A DNA stretch of 64,000 bases from Blastobasis lacticolella (taxonomy: Eukaryota; Arthropoda; Insecta; Lepidoptera; Blastobasidae): contig LR990056.1 in NCBI GenBank assembly GCA_905147135.1, positions 9,124,001 to 9,188,000 on the forward strand. The letters are read 5' to 3'. The position numbers and the translations under genes are program-made. Below, one piece after another: positions 59,501 through 64,000 of the stretch. Numbering within the stretch: position 1 is the stretch's first letter; each line of letters begins with the position of its first letter. Below the pieces are notes generated by a model. That model saw nothing but the letters and a program-made list of their open reading frames with translations, was not told the origin of the DNA and did no database searches.

Positions 59501-60449
59501 AAACGATGCACAATAACAACATTATGTACAAATTATCAAATATTACCTACCTACATGCCACTCAGCATCGGATCTGCTGTAGTGTGGTACCCCCCGACGA
59601 CAAAAGGACCTTGCTCAGCGTATGCAATGGCCTGAAATAAATGGCATACCATCGTTTTGCCTGGATTAGCGGACTTTTAAACTAGTATTGTTTGTAAATA
59701 TGGGTGTAAGAGTCAAGATCCTTCTTAGAACTAACATAGAGTAGGAGTATTTTTTTTTATTTCGATCGTACCTCTATCTTCAGTTTTAATGGAGGCTGAT
59801 AACCAATACACATGCAATTGTAGGAATGATTTTAATCGTGGACATGGTGTGCACAGGTCTGACTGGCACGGTGTTCCTGGTAGGCGGGGGGCCCGCCGAG
59901 ATCCAGGCGGCGCTGGCCAAAGAGCTGGCGTCGTATGGGACCGAATCTGAGCTGCAGATTGCCGTGGCGAAGCACCTGTGTTCACTGATGGCGAGCGAGG
60001 AGAAACCTGAAGACGCGGCAGATATTGCGGAGAAGGTAGCGGCAGCGTTGAATAGTGACGCGCCGTGGAGTAGCCTAGTGGAAGGATGCGTACGTCAACT
60101 GCTGGGCCGCGTGCCGCACTCGGCACAATACGCACGAATACTTATCGAAGCTGTGCCCGCAAAGATTGAGCAGGCGCGCACGTACAAGATGCAGCTACCC
60201 ACGCTTCAGTCGCAGCTCGTGGTAATCCACACAGCTGGGACGCCTGAATGTGCATCGGACCTGCAGCGCTACTCAGCTCAACCACTGGTAGAGTACAACC
60301 TGAATACACCGCTCGGAAACATCACTGATGACTTACGCGTGGCCTCCATCGTCAACCGTCATCTCGATTCGGATGTCCTGACTGCTTTCAATAACACACG
60401 CCTCTGCGTGAAATATGCTTTAGTTAACTATGATTTGAGTAAACGTTAA
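23204..60449 (+). CDS. Fatty acid synthase-like multidomain protein, 39 exons, catalytically degenerate
   Basis: By homology an animal type I fatty acid synthase, a cytosolic megasynthase that builds palmitate from malonyl-CoA. Thirty-nine coding exons (listed in the domain entries) with recognisable splice sites join in phase to 2314 residues, with no stop or frameshift; animal synthases are about 2400-2500. Domain order is KS, AT, DH, central core, ER, KR, ACP, TE. The reading frame is intact, but KS, DH, KR, ACP and TE have lost essential residues while AT keeps its Ser-Arg-His set and ER its nucleotide loop. It therefore cannot be a conventional synthase alone. It may be a pseudoenzyme, a partner subunit, an acyltransferase-only protein, or a very young pseudogene. 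The start is the first ATG after an acceptor at 23197. Introns are packed with transposons. Intron 14 is GC-AG. Confidence 0.93.
23785..24062 (+). repeat. SINE/LINE-tail repeat in intron 2, copy 1
   Basis: Contains GGCCGTGTGGTGTCCGGCAG, TGGAAAATGGGCAGCAG, CCAACCCGCCTGCCAAGCGT and a GTGATGATG tail. The same arrangement recurs at 58980-59205 and, more diverged, at 54190-54455 and 38870-39057. Confidence 0.8.
24833..25560. other. Part of intron 5, unassigned
   Basis: No host exon. The GC-richer part 25150-25540 has coding-like composition and is probably an unrecognised transposon fragment, but I see no diagnostic motif. Confidence 0.4.
25590..26075 (-). mobile_element. LINE 3'-end fragment, copy 1
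   Basis: The minus strand encodes a common C-terminal tail of insect LINE polyproteins ([20 protein letters not shown], then [15 protein letters not shown] and GIANVHRLR), followed by its 3' untranslated sequence. A close relative lies at 54470-54855 on the same strand. Confidence 0.8.
26160..28030 (+). mobile_element. RTE-type LINE remnant in intron 5
   Basis: Plus-strand frames, broken many times, carry an RTE-like succession: [17 protein letters not shown] (end of endonuclease/linker), [20 protein letters not shown], a [22 protein letters not shown] stretch, [13 protein letters not shown] (catalytic box) and a C-terminal [19 protein letters not shown] is nested in it at 27566-27724. It is sense to the host gene and dead. 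Confidence 0.8.
27566..27724 (-). mobile_element. Short MITE, copy 1, nested in the RTE remnant
   Basis: Imperfect terminal inverted repeats (GGGGCTATTGGCTAACTCAG at left; the right arm reads GGGCCTATCGGCTATCTCAG on the minus strand). GATCAG flanks both sides (27559-27564 and 27727-27732), a candidate target duplication. A second copy in opposite orientation is at 52596-52765. Confidence 0.8.
28130..28570 (-). mobile_element. Reverse transcriptase remnant with QQGDPL box
   Basis: The minus strand contains [17 protein letters not shown], then [18 protein letters not shown] and [12 protein letters not shown] followed at once by a stop. These resemble RT motifs of a LINE with a YLDD catalytic box, here damaged. 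It is antisense to the host gene in intron 5, just upstream of exon 6. Confidence 0.75.
28793..29121 (+). other. Intron 6, nothing notable
   Basis: AT-rich intron between exons 6 and 7. No repeat or coding signal is recognised. Confidence 0.6.
29737..35300 (+). CDS. Synthase-like exons 9-15: linker and acyltransferase domain (residues 436-831)
   Basis: Exons 29737-29923, 30013-30175, 30477-30646, 31443-31594, 31683-31866, 34519-34667 and 35116-35300. After a linker the malonyl/acetyl transferase motifs follow: [14 protein letters not shown], the nucleophile elbow GHSVGE (Ser611), the substrate-binding Arg in AYSRG (Arg636), and the catalytic His in AYHSRYI (His713). It ends with [11 protein letters not shown] and [17 protein letters not shown], as in true synthases. 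All three key residues are kept, so this is the one domain predicted to be fully active. Exon 14 ends at a non-canonical GC donor (TTG then GCAAGT), which keeps the frame. Confidence 0.93.
30710..31420. mobile_element. MITE with PIF/Harbinger-like features in intron 11
   Basis: Terminal inverted repeats AGGTGCGTACGAATTAGAG at 30710 and its complement ending at 31420. They are flanked by TTA on both sides (30707-30709 and 31421-31423), the 3-bp target duplication typical of PIF/Harbinger. Both ends are GC-rich with further inverted similarity (GGCTCGCCG-type arms); the middle is an AT-rich AAATAA run. No transposase. Confidence 0.85.
31975..32310 (-). mobile_element. RTE LINE 3'-end fragment in intron 13
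   Basis: The minus strand encodes the C-terminal tail typical of RTE elements ([54 protein letters not shown]). Only the 3' end is present. Confidence 0.85.
32720..34450 (-). mobile_element. Non-LTR LINE remnant in intron 13
   Basis: The minus strand encodes an RT with [18 protein letters not shown] (about 34030-34085), then [32 protein letters not shown] and [14 protein letters not shown], and a C-terminal part ending near 33269. A stop and frameshift lie near 34018. Upstream pieces extend to about 34450, just before exon 14. It is antisense to the host gene and dead. The outer limits are approximate. Confidence 0.82.
34772..34817. repeat. Perfect 22-bp inverted repeat in intron 14
   Basis: AAGAGCCAGGTGCAACACCT and two more bases (34772-34793) pair perfectly with 34796-34817 across a two-base spacer. 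The transcript would form a strong hairpin. Direct AACTAGTTyCAA repeats lie just upstream. Confidence 0.9.
35466..36888 (+). CDS. Synthase-like exons 16-21: dehydratase-type double hotdog (residues 832-1146)
   Basis: Exons 35466-35585, 35662-35771, 35876-36066, 36211-36362, 36451-36705 and 36774-36888. The usual first catalytic box, DHxxxGxxLFPATGYL, reads [16 protein letters not shown], so the catalytic His is Asn905. The second box is kept: [10 protein letters not shown] with Asp1052 and Gln1056. Loss of the His should abolish dehydration. Similarity outside the boxes is moderate but the length fits the family. Confidence 0.87.
37042..37873 (+). CDS. Synthase-like exons 22-23: central core (residues 1147-1371)
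   Basis: Exons 37042-37296 and 37454-37873. They lie between DH and ER, where animal synthases have the inactive methyltransferase-like and structural KR parts. No catalytic motif is expected. The first exon contains [12 protein letters not shown], which resembles the strand motif of the methyltransferase-like fold. Exon 23 is markedly GC-rich in its middle third, unlike its neighbours, and produces misleading open frames on the minus strand. Confidence 0.85.
38006..41941 (+). CDS. Synthase-like exons 24-30: enoyl reductase domain (residues 1372-1716)
   Basis: Exons 38006-38155, 38234-38346, 38432-38582, 39103-39274, 39356-39468, 41131-41295 and 41769-41941. Visible motifs are [33 protein letters not shown], the NADPH loop [13 protein letters not shown] (from residue 1521) and the Lys-rich SDSRKKKFL segment. 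The domain ends with [27 protein letters not shown]. The catalytic-region Asp of other synthases is Asn1592 (GEGCNVV). The domain otherwise looks able to bind NADPH. Exons 29 and 30 lie in segmental duplication copy B and have broken twins at 3428-4221. Confidence 0.9.
38583..39102 (+). other. Intron 26 with a diverged repeat tail
   Basis: No exon. The part 38870-39057 is a diverged copy of the repeat tail seen at 23785-24062 (GACCAGAAAATGTACAACAG, CCACAATATCCAACC, AGTCCAGCAGTGA). Confidence 0.55.
39820..40976 (-). mobile_element. Non-LTR retrotransposon remnant (reverse transcriptase), copy B
   Basis: Better-preserved twin of 2160-3270. The minus strand has [43 protein letters not shown] and [16 protein letters not shown] in one 203-residue frame (40066-40677). 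A further upstream piece, [17 protein letters not shown], lies near 40930. The 3' tail of TATG-type repeats is near 39990-40016. It lies in intron 28 of the synthase-like gene. Confidence 0.85.
42018..55041 (+). CDS. Synthase-like exons 31-34: degenerate ketoreductase domain (residues 1717-1924)
   Basis: Exons 42018-42173, 42507-42722, 54068-54185 and 54909-55041. The ketoreductase nucleotide loop GGLGGFG is replaced by CHGDAFA (residues 1730-1736), followed by the recognisable [13 protein letters not shown]. Exon 32 is well conserved ([13 protein letters not shown]). Exon 33 starts [11 protein letters not shown] and then goes straight to [10 protein letters not shown]. About 16 residues that normally carry the catalytic Ser, Tyr and Lys are absent within one exon. 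An apparent frame jump before exon 31 is explained by a 76-nt GT-AG intron (41942-42017). Intron 32 is 11.3 kb and holds the Pao element and a MITE. Confidence 0.88.
42723..45824 (+). other. Start of intron 32, duplicated non-coding DNA
   Basis: Matches 5004-6585 and 9441-10925 of copy A. The ATTGGTGACA at 44298-44307 is the unoccupied Jockey site. No exon is seen. Confidence 0.8.
46585..47586 (-). CDS. Pao/BEL late RT and RNase H fragment
   Basis: A 333-residue frame starting [19 protein letters not shown], which in complete Pao elements follows the YVDD palm. It continues through [17 protein letters not shown], the RNase H segment ([52 protein letters not shown]) and stops before integrase. 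A piece of integrase C-terminus is readable at about 46340-46580 ([20 protein letters not shown]). The integrase catalytic core is absent. Confidence 0.9.
   Translation of the reverse strand: MIELMNSGGFQIQKWSSNNENLLQHISRDKHNANVSVPLKGDNMLKVLGLCWNRKSDKFEYTVSLPTPKHPITKRQVLSDIARLYDPLGWIAPVVVTAKIMIQKLWKAELEWDESLTEELLAEWLQYRHELQQIRNITIPRWVYCEQKFNLELHTFSDASRAAFSAAVYLRVVNESGKAFVSLVSAKTAVAPIKKELSIPRLELNGATLAAKLLNEIMQVMNIQKNQLFAWTDSTIVLAWLKRGASKWTTFVSNRVSIILTILDYEQWGHVTTDTNPADCASRGVKPEELKNHHLWWNGPEWLSEFKPLEKKNDHVRETQEEERVKSLTIPYP
47583..50057 (-). CDS. Pao/BEL Gag-protease-partial RT polyprotein
   Basis: An 824-residue open frame of the retroelement. The N-terminal half is a Gag-like helical region. 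Zinc knuckles [14 protein letters not shown] and [13 protein letters not shown] follow near residues 370-400. An aspartic protease with [12 protein letters not shown] lies near 470, then the linker and early RT ([29 protein letters not shown]). The frame ends just after this point because an internal deletion fuses it out of frame with late RT. It belongs to the mobile element, not the host. Confidence 0.9.
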   Translation of the reverse strand: MTMADRLIIIQNELLERLRKSELNYKKSPKDRLKLPYIETRLEALEELWQDFKKRHYDIVSCASSSERKSSKYFIDDIYDQFDEVYTTYKTTLKTALNEFVKEPIKEVCSEPAKNVDVQLPRIQLPTFSGKYDEWQGFYDMFSALIHKNKSLSNVQKLHYLKGNLSGEPERLLQNFPTTDLNYDEAWKQLVRRYNNKRYNVNAVLKTFFSQKVLMSESASEIKQLLDTTTSCLKSLKNMGIPDICDVMVIYIVVSKLDTESHKLWEQHMSVLSEDLSTWEQLVDFLESRFRSLEMIEAGKATNATPSYKFRPSAKTKSFHAAVQDNRKTDITCSMRNDQHYLFHCPSFDKQTVNQRVDFIQSTRLCFNCLSPNHVVSKCRQPTCCKKCGKRHHTMLHFERNSAVEDSTKDDKNDRGKQIQKTSSSEETKLVAHFAKGELQSYKVLLATASIYASSTYGRKYVIRALLDQGSQASFITESTVQLLSLKRIPVNGVVSGLGDGQTRIKHMVSLKIEARHNPDLSLQIDAYVLGTLTSMLPGDKLTCEWIELPTLELADPGYAKPGKIDILLGAEIYSKVILNGIVKSPHENLVAQNTVFGWVLSGKVSKNLSSRSDGVINMHVQVKEDDLLKRFWEIEAETDSIQKKLTDEEIKCQKIYNETTTRNECGRFVVKLPFKQADPECQYGNSREIATRRLLSLERRLANDPYLRREYENVMEEYLALNHMTAVDECDIENPKAVYLPHHAVVREDRETTKVRVVVNASSPGENGVSLNDDLMVGPKLQQDLRHLLMRWRLHPICIVADLVKMYRQDVTLRAKLYKFMKR
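50644..51423. mobile_element. MITE present only in copy B
   Basis: Ends GGGCGCATTTTCATTGGTCG and, inverted, AGGTGCATTTTCATTGGTCG. TAT lies on both sides (50641-50643 and 51424-51426), while copy A has a single TAT in AAAATATCTAG (about 10943-10953). Internal GGTCGATAA/TTCGGGGACT phrases repeat. No coding capacity. A second inverted-repeat element is nested inside. Confidence 0.85.
50848..51336. mobile_element. Nested element with perfect 35-bp terminal inverted repeats
   Basis: 50848-50882 begins GGCGGATACTACACACACGA and is the exact reverse complement of 51302-51336. The termini include ATATATAT-centred palindromes (CGATATATATCG). Internal CGATATATATCG and CGATAAATATCG copies recur near 51178-51190 and 51280-51290. 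It lies within the MITE at 50644-51423. Confidence 0.88.
52596..52765 (+). mobile_element. Short MITE, copy 2
   Basis: Opposite-orientation relative of 27566-27724. The ends are GGGCCTATCGGCTATCTCAG and, inverted, GGGGCTATTGGCTAACTCAG. The internal GATGACGTGGTGTAGAATTA is shared with the other copy. It lies in intron 32. Confidence 0.82.
52990..53405 (-). repeat. Dispersed SINE-like repeat, copy 3
   Basis: About 415 bp matching 61390-61825 in inverse orientation, including CGGTGAGGGAAAACATCGTG, ACCAATAGGCTACTTACGTT and TGAGCCAATCTGGTCAGG. Internal ATTTCAAT(G/T)ATTGAAAT palindromes occur twice. Confidence 0.82.
54190..54455 (+). repeat. Diverged repeat starting at the exon 33 donor
   Basis: GCCGTTTGGTGTTCGGCTGA, AGTAGAATGTGACACCAACG and the closing GGCTCCAGCAGTAAACTGTT match the family at 23785-24062. 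It begins within about ten bases of the donor GTGAGT of exon 33. Confidence 0.65.
54470..54855 (-). mobile_element. LINE 3'-end fragment, copy 2
   Basis: The minus strand encodes [35 protein letters not shown] and [10 protein letters not shown], closely related to 25590-26075. It lies in intron 33. Confidence 0.82.
55463..56056 (+). CDS. Synthase-like exons 35-36: acyl carrier protein fold without the phosphopantetheine Ser (residues 1925-2024)
   Basis: Exons 55463-55613 and 55909-56056. [13 protein letters not shown] aligns with the carrier signature SSLADLGLDSLMGVE. Spacing and the following helix ([15 protein letters not shown]) fit, but the DSL becomes VVE, so the Ser that receives the phosphopantetheine arm is Val1945. 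Without that arm the protein cannot shuttle intermediates by itself. Exon 36 is a linker rich in acidic residues. Confidence 0.88.
56370..57333. mobile_element. Non-autonomous DNA transposon with 8-bp target duplication
   Basis: Long inverted terminal repeats: CATGGACTTACTACCCAAAG at 56370, through about 56467, pairs with 57240-57333. CTCCAACT flanks both sides (56362-56369 and 57334-57341). Inside are repeated and inverted blocks (ACACTAGTTTCTAAAGAGA; CTACATTTCGG(G/A)TGACAG). CA...TG ends with an 8-bp duplication fit P-like or hAT-like families; no transposase is present. It lies in intron 36. Confidence 0.88.
57690..58085 (+). repeat. Probable retroelement-derived repeat in intron 36
   Basis: GGGCCACCTGATGGAAAGTGG and CTGCCTATAGACATTTTGG resemble the untranslated tails of dispersed lepidopteran retroelements, and the segment is GC-richer than its surroundings. 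It precedes exon 37 directly. Confidence 0.5.
58110..60449 (+). CDS. Synthase-like exons 37-39: thioesterase domain with Ser-to-Glu change (residues 2025-2314)
   Basis: Exons 58110-58286, 58513-58615 and 59857-60449. [11 protein letters not shown] begins the alpha/beta hydrolase. The nucleophile elbow GYSYG of other synthases reads GYETG, placing Glu2101 at the Ser position. The triad Asp after the next strand (FLFDGSP) is Gly2127 in VFLVGGGP. A His (2286, NRHLDSDVL) lies 28 residues before the end, about where the triad His should be. Product release by hydrolysis is not expected. Exon 37 uses a GTCAGT donor to keep frame. The stop TAA is at 60447. Confidence 0.9.
58640..59205 (+). mobile_element. 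Reverse transcriptase fragment plus repeat tail in intron 38
   Basis: Plus-strand pieces read [20 protein letters not shown] and [20 protein letters not shown] with TCLFSKVIG, the N-terminal motifs of a LINE RT. They are joined to a copy of the tail repeat (TGGAAAATGGGCAGCAACG, CCAACCCGCCTGCCAAGCGT) that ends in a GATGATGATG run near 59190-59205. Confidence 0.8.
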
Positions 60450-60496
60450 ATGTCTCCCAAATATTTAGTACCTGTGCATTGAATGTAGCATTAGTT

Positions 60497-60502
60497 AATA
60501 AA
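60497..60502 (+). promoter_or_regulatory. Polyadenylation signal of the synthase-like gene
   Basis: AATAAA about 48 bases after the stop codon of the synthase-like gene. Confidence 0.7.
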
Positions 60503-61389
60503 CGTCTTTCCGTGGTTATGCTGTATTTATTATTTTGTATAAAAATCTCGAAATTTTATAACTTTGTCTAGGTTTTAATTATAACTCGAAAACGGAGGCC
60601 TCTAGCAAAAATGCTTTTATACTAAGGGATTTTACATAACATACTCTACAAGTTTTGCTTAACACACTTTAAAATGTAATACTTTTCAAATTTCCAATCG
60701 ATTATGAGCAAAACAGTCTCGGTGTTGGCATACATGGTATTTATTTAATATATGCACAAATCTATAATTGTTTCCCCCTTACTTGTGCTGTTAAACCTTG
60801 TATCTAGCCAAATTTAATAATTTTATGTCATGGATAAGTAGGTACCCTATACGTTTTGATACAGTTGTTTTGTAAGTATCAAGCTGTCTGAGAGCTTTGA
60901 TACTCATAGAGTAACTTTATCATAACATCTGTGGCAGTTACCGATGACCAATAATTATGAAATTTAGCAAGACGTGAGAATTGTAATTTAGCACCGCGTA
61001 GCAATGGGACAGAAAACGTGCAGTCAATATCCACCCTATTGGTATATAATAAAACTATTACATGTTCAATTTTGTATATTGATGATACTTGGAAAATTGG
61101 TATTGGAAGGTACTCTAGAAACTGTAATTATTTCATTTTTGTCTGTCTGTCAGCATATTGGCCGCGCATCACCCCGAAACTACTGAACAATTGCAAATGA
61201 AACTTAGTATTATTTAAGTTCATACTACGATACGGTAGGATATTGGATACTTTTTATCCCGAAATTCATAACGGTTCTCGTGGGAGATTAAATTGTGTAC
61301 TTATTTGTAAATCATTAACGCGTAGTCCACTTTCATTTATTGTAAGAATGGTGGTAATTTTGGCCGGCATGTGGACTTTAATTATAAAA
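60503..61389. other. No gene seen; 3' flank
   Basis: AT-rich with no exon or repeat recognised. Confidence 0.5.
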
Positions 61390-61825
61390 TAATCATCTCG
61401 GCGTTAATGTTCCTGTTGTGCTCTCGCGCACGAGGGCCCGGGGTCCGCCTTGACTATGATCCAGGATTTAGTAGATCAGGTAATTACAGTGGAGCGAGTG
61501 CCATCTGACCTCCGTGACCTTGTAAGAGGAGAACCTGACCAGATTGGATCATGGATTTAGTCGCCAAATTATGACTAAAGTACAGTAGGCTAATTATGTA
61601 ACTCTGTTGCAAACTTTGTTACTTTTACGATTGCGTTTGGTCCATTTTTGAGTTTATTGCAATGGAACTTTGTTAGCAACTGAACCCATGAAATCGATAA
61701 TACAGAATCGCAAAAGTAGCAATTTCAATAATTGAAATCAGAGAATTATCGGCAACAGCGTTAGGTAAGTAGCCTATTGGTTTCATCACGATGTTTTCCC
61801 TCACCGTAATAGCATCGCTTACACC
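61390..61825 (+). repeat. Dispersed SINE-like repeat, copy 4 (longest)
   Basis: Opens CTCGGCGTTAATGTTCCTGT, contains CCGGGGTCCGCCTTGACTAT and ACCTGACCAGATTGGATCAT, and closes with CGATGTTTTCCCTCACCGTA. It is the inverse of 52990-53405 over nearly its whole length, so it is the best template for the family's full length in this window. Confidence 0.82.
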
Positions 61826-61942
61826 CGGTTTCTGAAACGCTTGTCAACGCAAAAATTACGTAACAGCTTGTTATTCTCTGATTAAATGCAGTTTGGGTTT
61901 CTGAAAGGGCCAACTGACAGTTTGTTAACAGCTTGCACAGAC

Positions 61943-62331
61943 ATATAATATATGATCAAACGAACTTCGCGAAGTTCGATCGATATTATATGAGTCGCTT
62001 CATTCGAAGATATAAGATAATTCACAACGTAGTCCCTTTAGCCTACAAGGTAGCTTCGCACGTTTATTTAAAGTAAAATCGATTTGTTTTCAATCGATCA
62101 TTTTTATTTTTTGTCGATCCTACGTATCGATACAGCCAGCCGCCATTTTTACGTCATTCTTTTTAGAGATGCTATGCGAAACTTCCCCACGCCTGGGAAT
62201 ATGGGCGGGCGGGTGTTATATCTTCGAATGAAGCGACTCATATAATATCGATCGAACTTCGCGAAGTTCGTTTGATCATATATTATATTTCGTCGCTTCA
62301 TTCTTCAGATATAAGATAATTCACAACGTAG
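61943..62331. repeat. Perfect 73-bp inverted repeat with an extra direct repeat
   Basis: 61943-62015 is the exact reverse complement of 62216-62288. Each arm holds the perfect palindrome GAACTTCGCGAAGTTC. After the right arm, 62290-62331 repeats in direct orientation the sequence that follows the left arm (GTCGCTTCATTC...AGATATAAGATAATTCACAA). A foldback MITE is the likeliest reading. Confidence 0.9.
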
Positions 62332-63489
62332 ATGTTTGGAGAGGGAAGTTTTGCAAATTTTAAACAAAATATTTATTATTCATACATTTTAAACAATGTA
62401 TTAATTATACGGTATCAACCGTAAATTAAACATATAACATAATGGACACTGTGGTTAATTCATTATTAAGAAAGCAAACTGGTTTAACAAATCGGCCGAC
62501 ATCAGCGATCGGCCTGATATAATATCTGGCAAAAACGCGATGTGCTGGTCCTTGCGGCCACCGCATTGCGGGCCCCGCCGCGGAGACGCCGCCGGCCCAG
62601 CGCCGGACACCGGACGCCGGGCACACCGAGCCACAGCACATGGACCCATGACCCACTGCTCTCTGTCATCACCCTGCCAATCCATTGGCTAATGGTTTGT
62701 CCGTGACTTGTTTATGGTGTGGTTTGCACGACAGAAAGAGATACTTAGTATGTGCCAGTACTGAGTTGCTCGATTCTAATCAGATACTCATCGAGTGTGA
62801 TGGAAGGGGTTATGCGTAAATTAGGTACGAAAGAGCCCTGGATACTAGCGACCTGACCCTAATGTTGTAACTAATTATGATTTTAATGCTATTTGAGGTG
62901 GTATTAATATTATAATCCTTAAAAGTGATAGCGTTTGTACCCTGTGTGTGTGGTACACAGGGCCAATATTCCTAATGTTCTGGTTAACTTTTTATTATGT
63001 TTTATTTATTCGGACGGGACCGAATTTGAAATGTTATATATACTCTCGTGAATTCCAAGTGGCAGTATACTTAGGCACGCTTGGATTGAATTTGAAAGCT
63101 CCTTTTAGTGATCGTTTAATTCGAACATCCTAACTGGGACCAAAATGGGATACGGAGCTGAAGGATGATTGTTCAAAGTGTCATACGAAGCATTCGTATT
63201 AAAACGATTACTTAAAATGTTATCACAAATTCGTTAGAATCTTCATATAGATCAGTATTATTCTGCAATCAAAATTGCAAATCGAGAGAAGTGCGGCAAG
63301 TGAGAATGCATGAGATTAATCGCATCTACTGCGATAGCCTCCGAGTCCTGTTTGCAGGATAAATAGCGCTCACAGTCGGCATTGACGCGAGACATGAAAT
63401 CGGTAATCTACCGGTACCTCAGTCATAGTCTGTCTAAAAGTGTGGACTATCTATCGGTAAGCCGAGTCAGAGAGTTTCCACTCTATGTC
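62332..63489. other. No gene seen; short GC-rich patch
   Basis: 62530-62650 is GC-rich and opens artefactual frames on the minus strand. No motif supports coding. The rest is unassigned. Confidence 0.4.
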
Positions 63490-63850
63490 CTTTACTCTCT
63501 TGAGTCCTCGTCAACCTTAATATCACATAACGAAATATGCCGCGCTAGATTCTTTGCATGAAGGTATTCAATACTTCCTTGACAATTTACATAGCTGATA
63601 GCTGTGGTGTTATCTACTCGTACCAATATATCACAATTATGATCGTATGATGCAACATTTTTAGGTTTAGTAAATCCAGTTAATGGGATACTTGAGTTCA
63701 CATTGCTTCCAACACCCGTTGACCCAATCGTCGCCATAGACGGTACCCCAGTCAGTACGATAGCCATTAGTGAAGTTCTCGTTTACATAATGAAGGCCTG
63801 CGGAACAATAAAGGGCCAATGTTTTGCGCCCATCAATTAAGATCCTCAAA
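63490..63850 (-). mobile_element. DIRS-like retroelement RNase H remnant
   Basis: Two broken minus-strand frames read WGTVYGDDWVNGCWKQCE, then CDILVRVDNTTAISYVNCQG, EYLHAKNLARHI. They resemble the RNase H region of tyrosine-recombinase (DIRS-type) retroelements, where the D-N-T-T-A-I-S-Y motif is characteristic. It is fragmentary and dead. Confidence 0.65.
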
Positions 63851-64000
63851 GAACGTAGAACGGGGGGATATTTATGCTAAAGTTTAAGTAGCTATTATAT
63901 TTTTAAATACATTTTAACAATAGATCAAAAATTTTGTGTGCAATCAGCTGTATTGTAGCGCTAGATAAGCTGCTACTGACAGCGCAATAAGTTGAGCGAA

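Noticed and set aside
62426..62685. Gly/Ala/Arg-rich minus-strand frames
   Set aside because: GC-rich patch without motifs, splice context or homology that I can recognise.

Overview
The window looks like insect nuclear DNA, most likely from a moth or butterfly. That is an inference from AT-rich intergenic DNA, small GT-AG introns, an insect-type multi-exon fatty acid synthase gene, and a dense mixture of Jockey, RTE, Penelope, Pao/BEL, DIRS-like and MITE/SINE sequences. All gene structures were assembled by hand from splice signals and reading frame. Coordinates may be off by one or two bases. I found no tRNA, rRNA or CRISPR.

Two host genes are readable. The first (12317-14614, +) is an SLC22-type organic cation transporter with nine coding exons and 516 residues. 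The second (23204-60449, +) is a fatty acid synthase-like gene. It has 39 coding exons that join in phase into one 2314-residue reading frame covering KS, AT, DH, a central core, ER, KR, ACP and TE. The reading frame is intact but most catalytic residues are not. KS keeps its Cys but has lost both His and the Lys. DH has lost its His. KR has lost its nucleotide loop and the Ser/Tyr segment. ACP has Val where the phosphopantetheine Ser should be. TE has Glu where the nucleophile Ser should be. AT is intact and ER largely so. This is the most interesting object in the window.

The second major feature is a direct segmental duplication. Copy A (about 2150-17558) lies upstream, and copy B (about 39808-52346) lies inside the synthase gene, where it carries exons 29-32. 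Copy A holds broken orphan versions of the same four exons. It also holds 5.7 kb with the transporter gene, which copy B lacks, with a 5-bp microhomology at the junction. Comparing the copies gives natural filled/empty sites for a Jockey element (in A), a Pao/BEL element (in B) and a MITE (in B).

Layout: 1-2149 minisatellite and unassigned DNA; 2150-17558 copy A with a LINE remnant, pseudo-exons, Jockey and the transporter; 17559-18224 a 0.3-kb tandem duplication; 18375-20148 a Penelope-like element; 20686-23197 SINE-like repeats and unassigned DNA; 23204-60449 the synthase-like gene with transposon-filled introns; 60450-64000 the 3' flank with a long palindromic repeat and a DIRS-like remnant.
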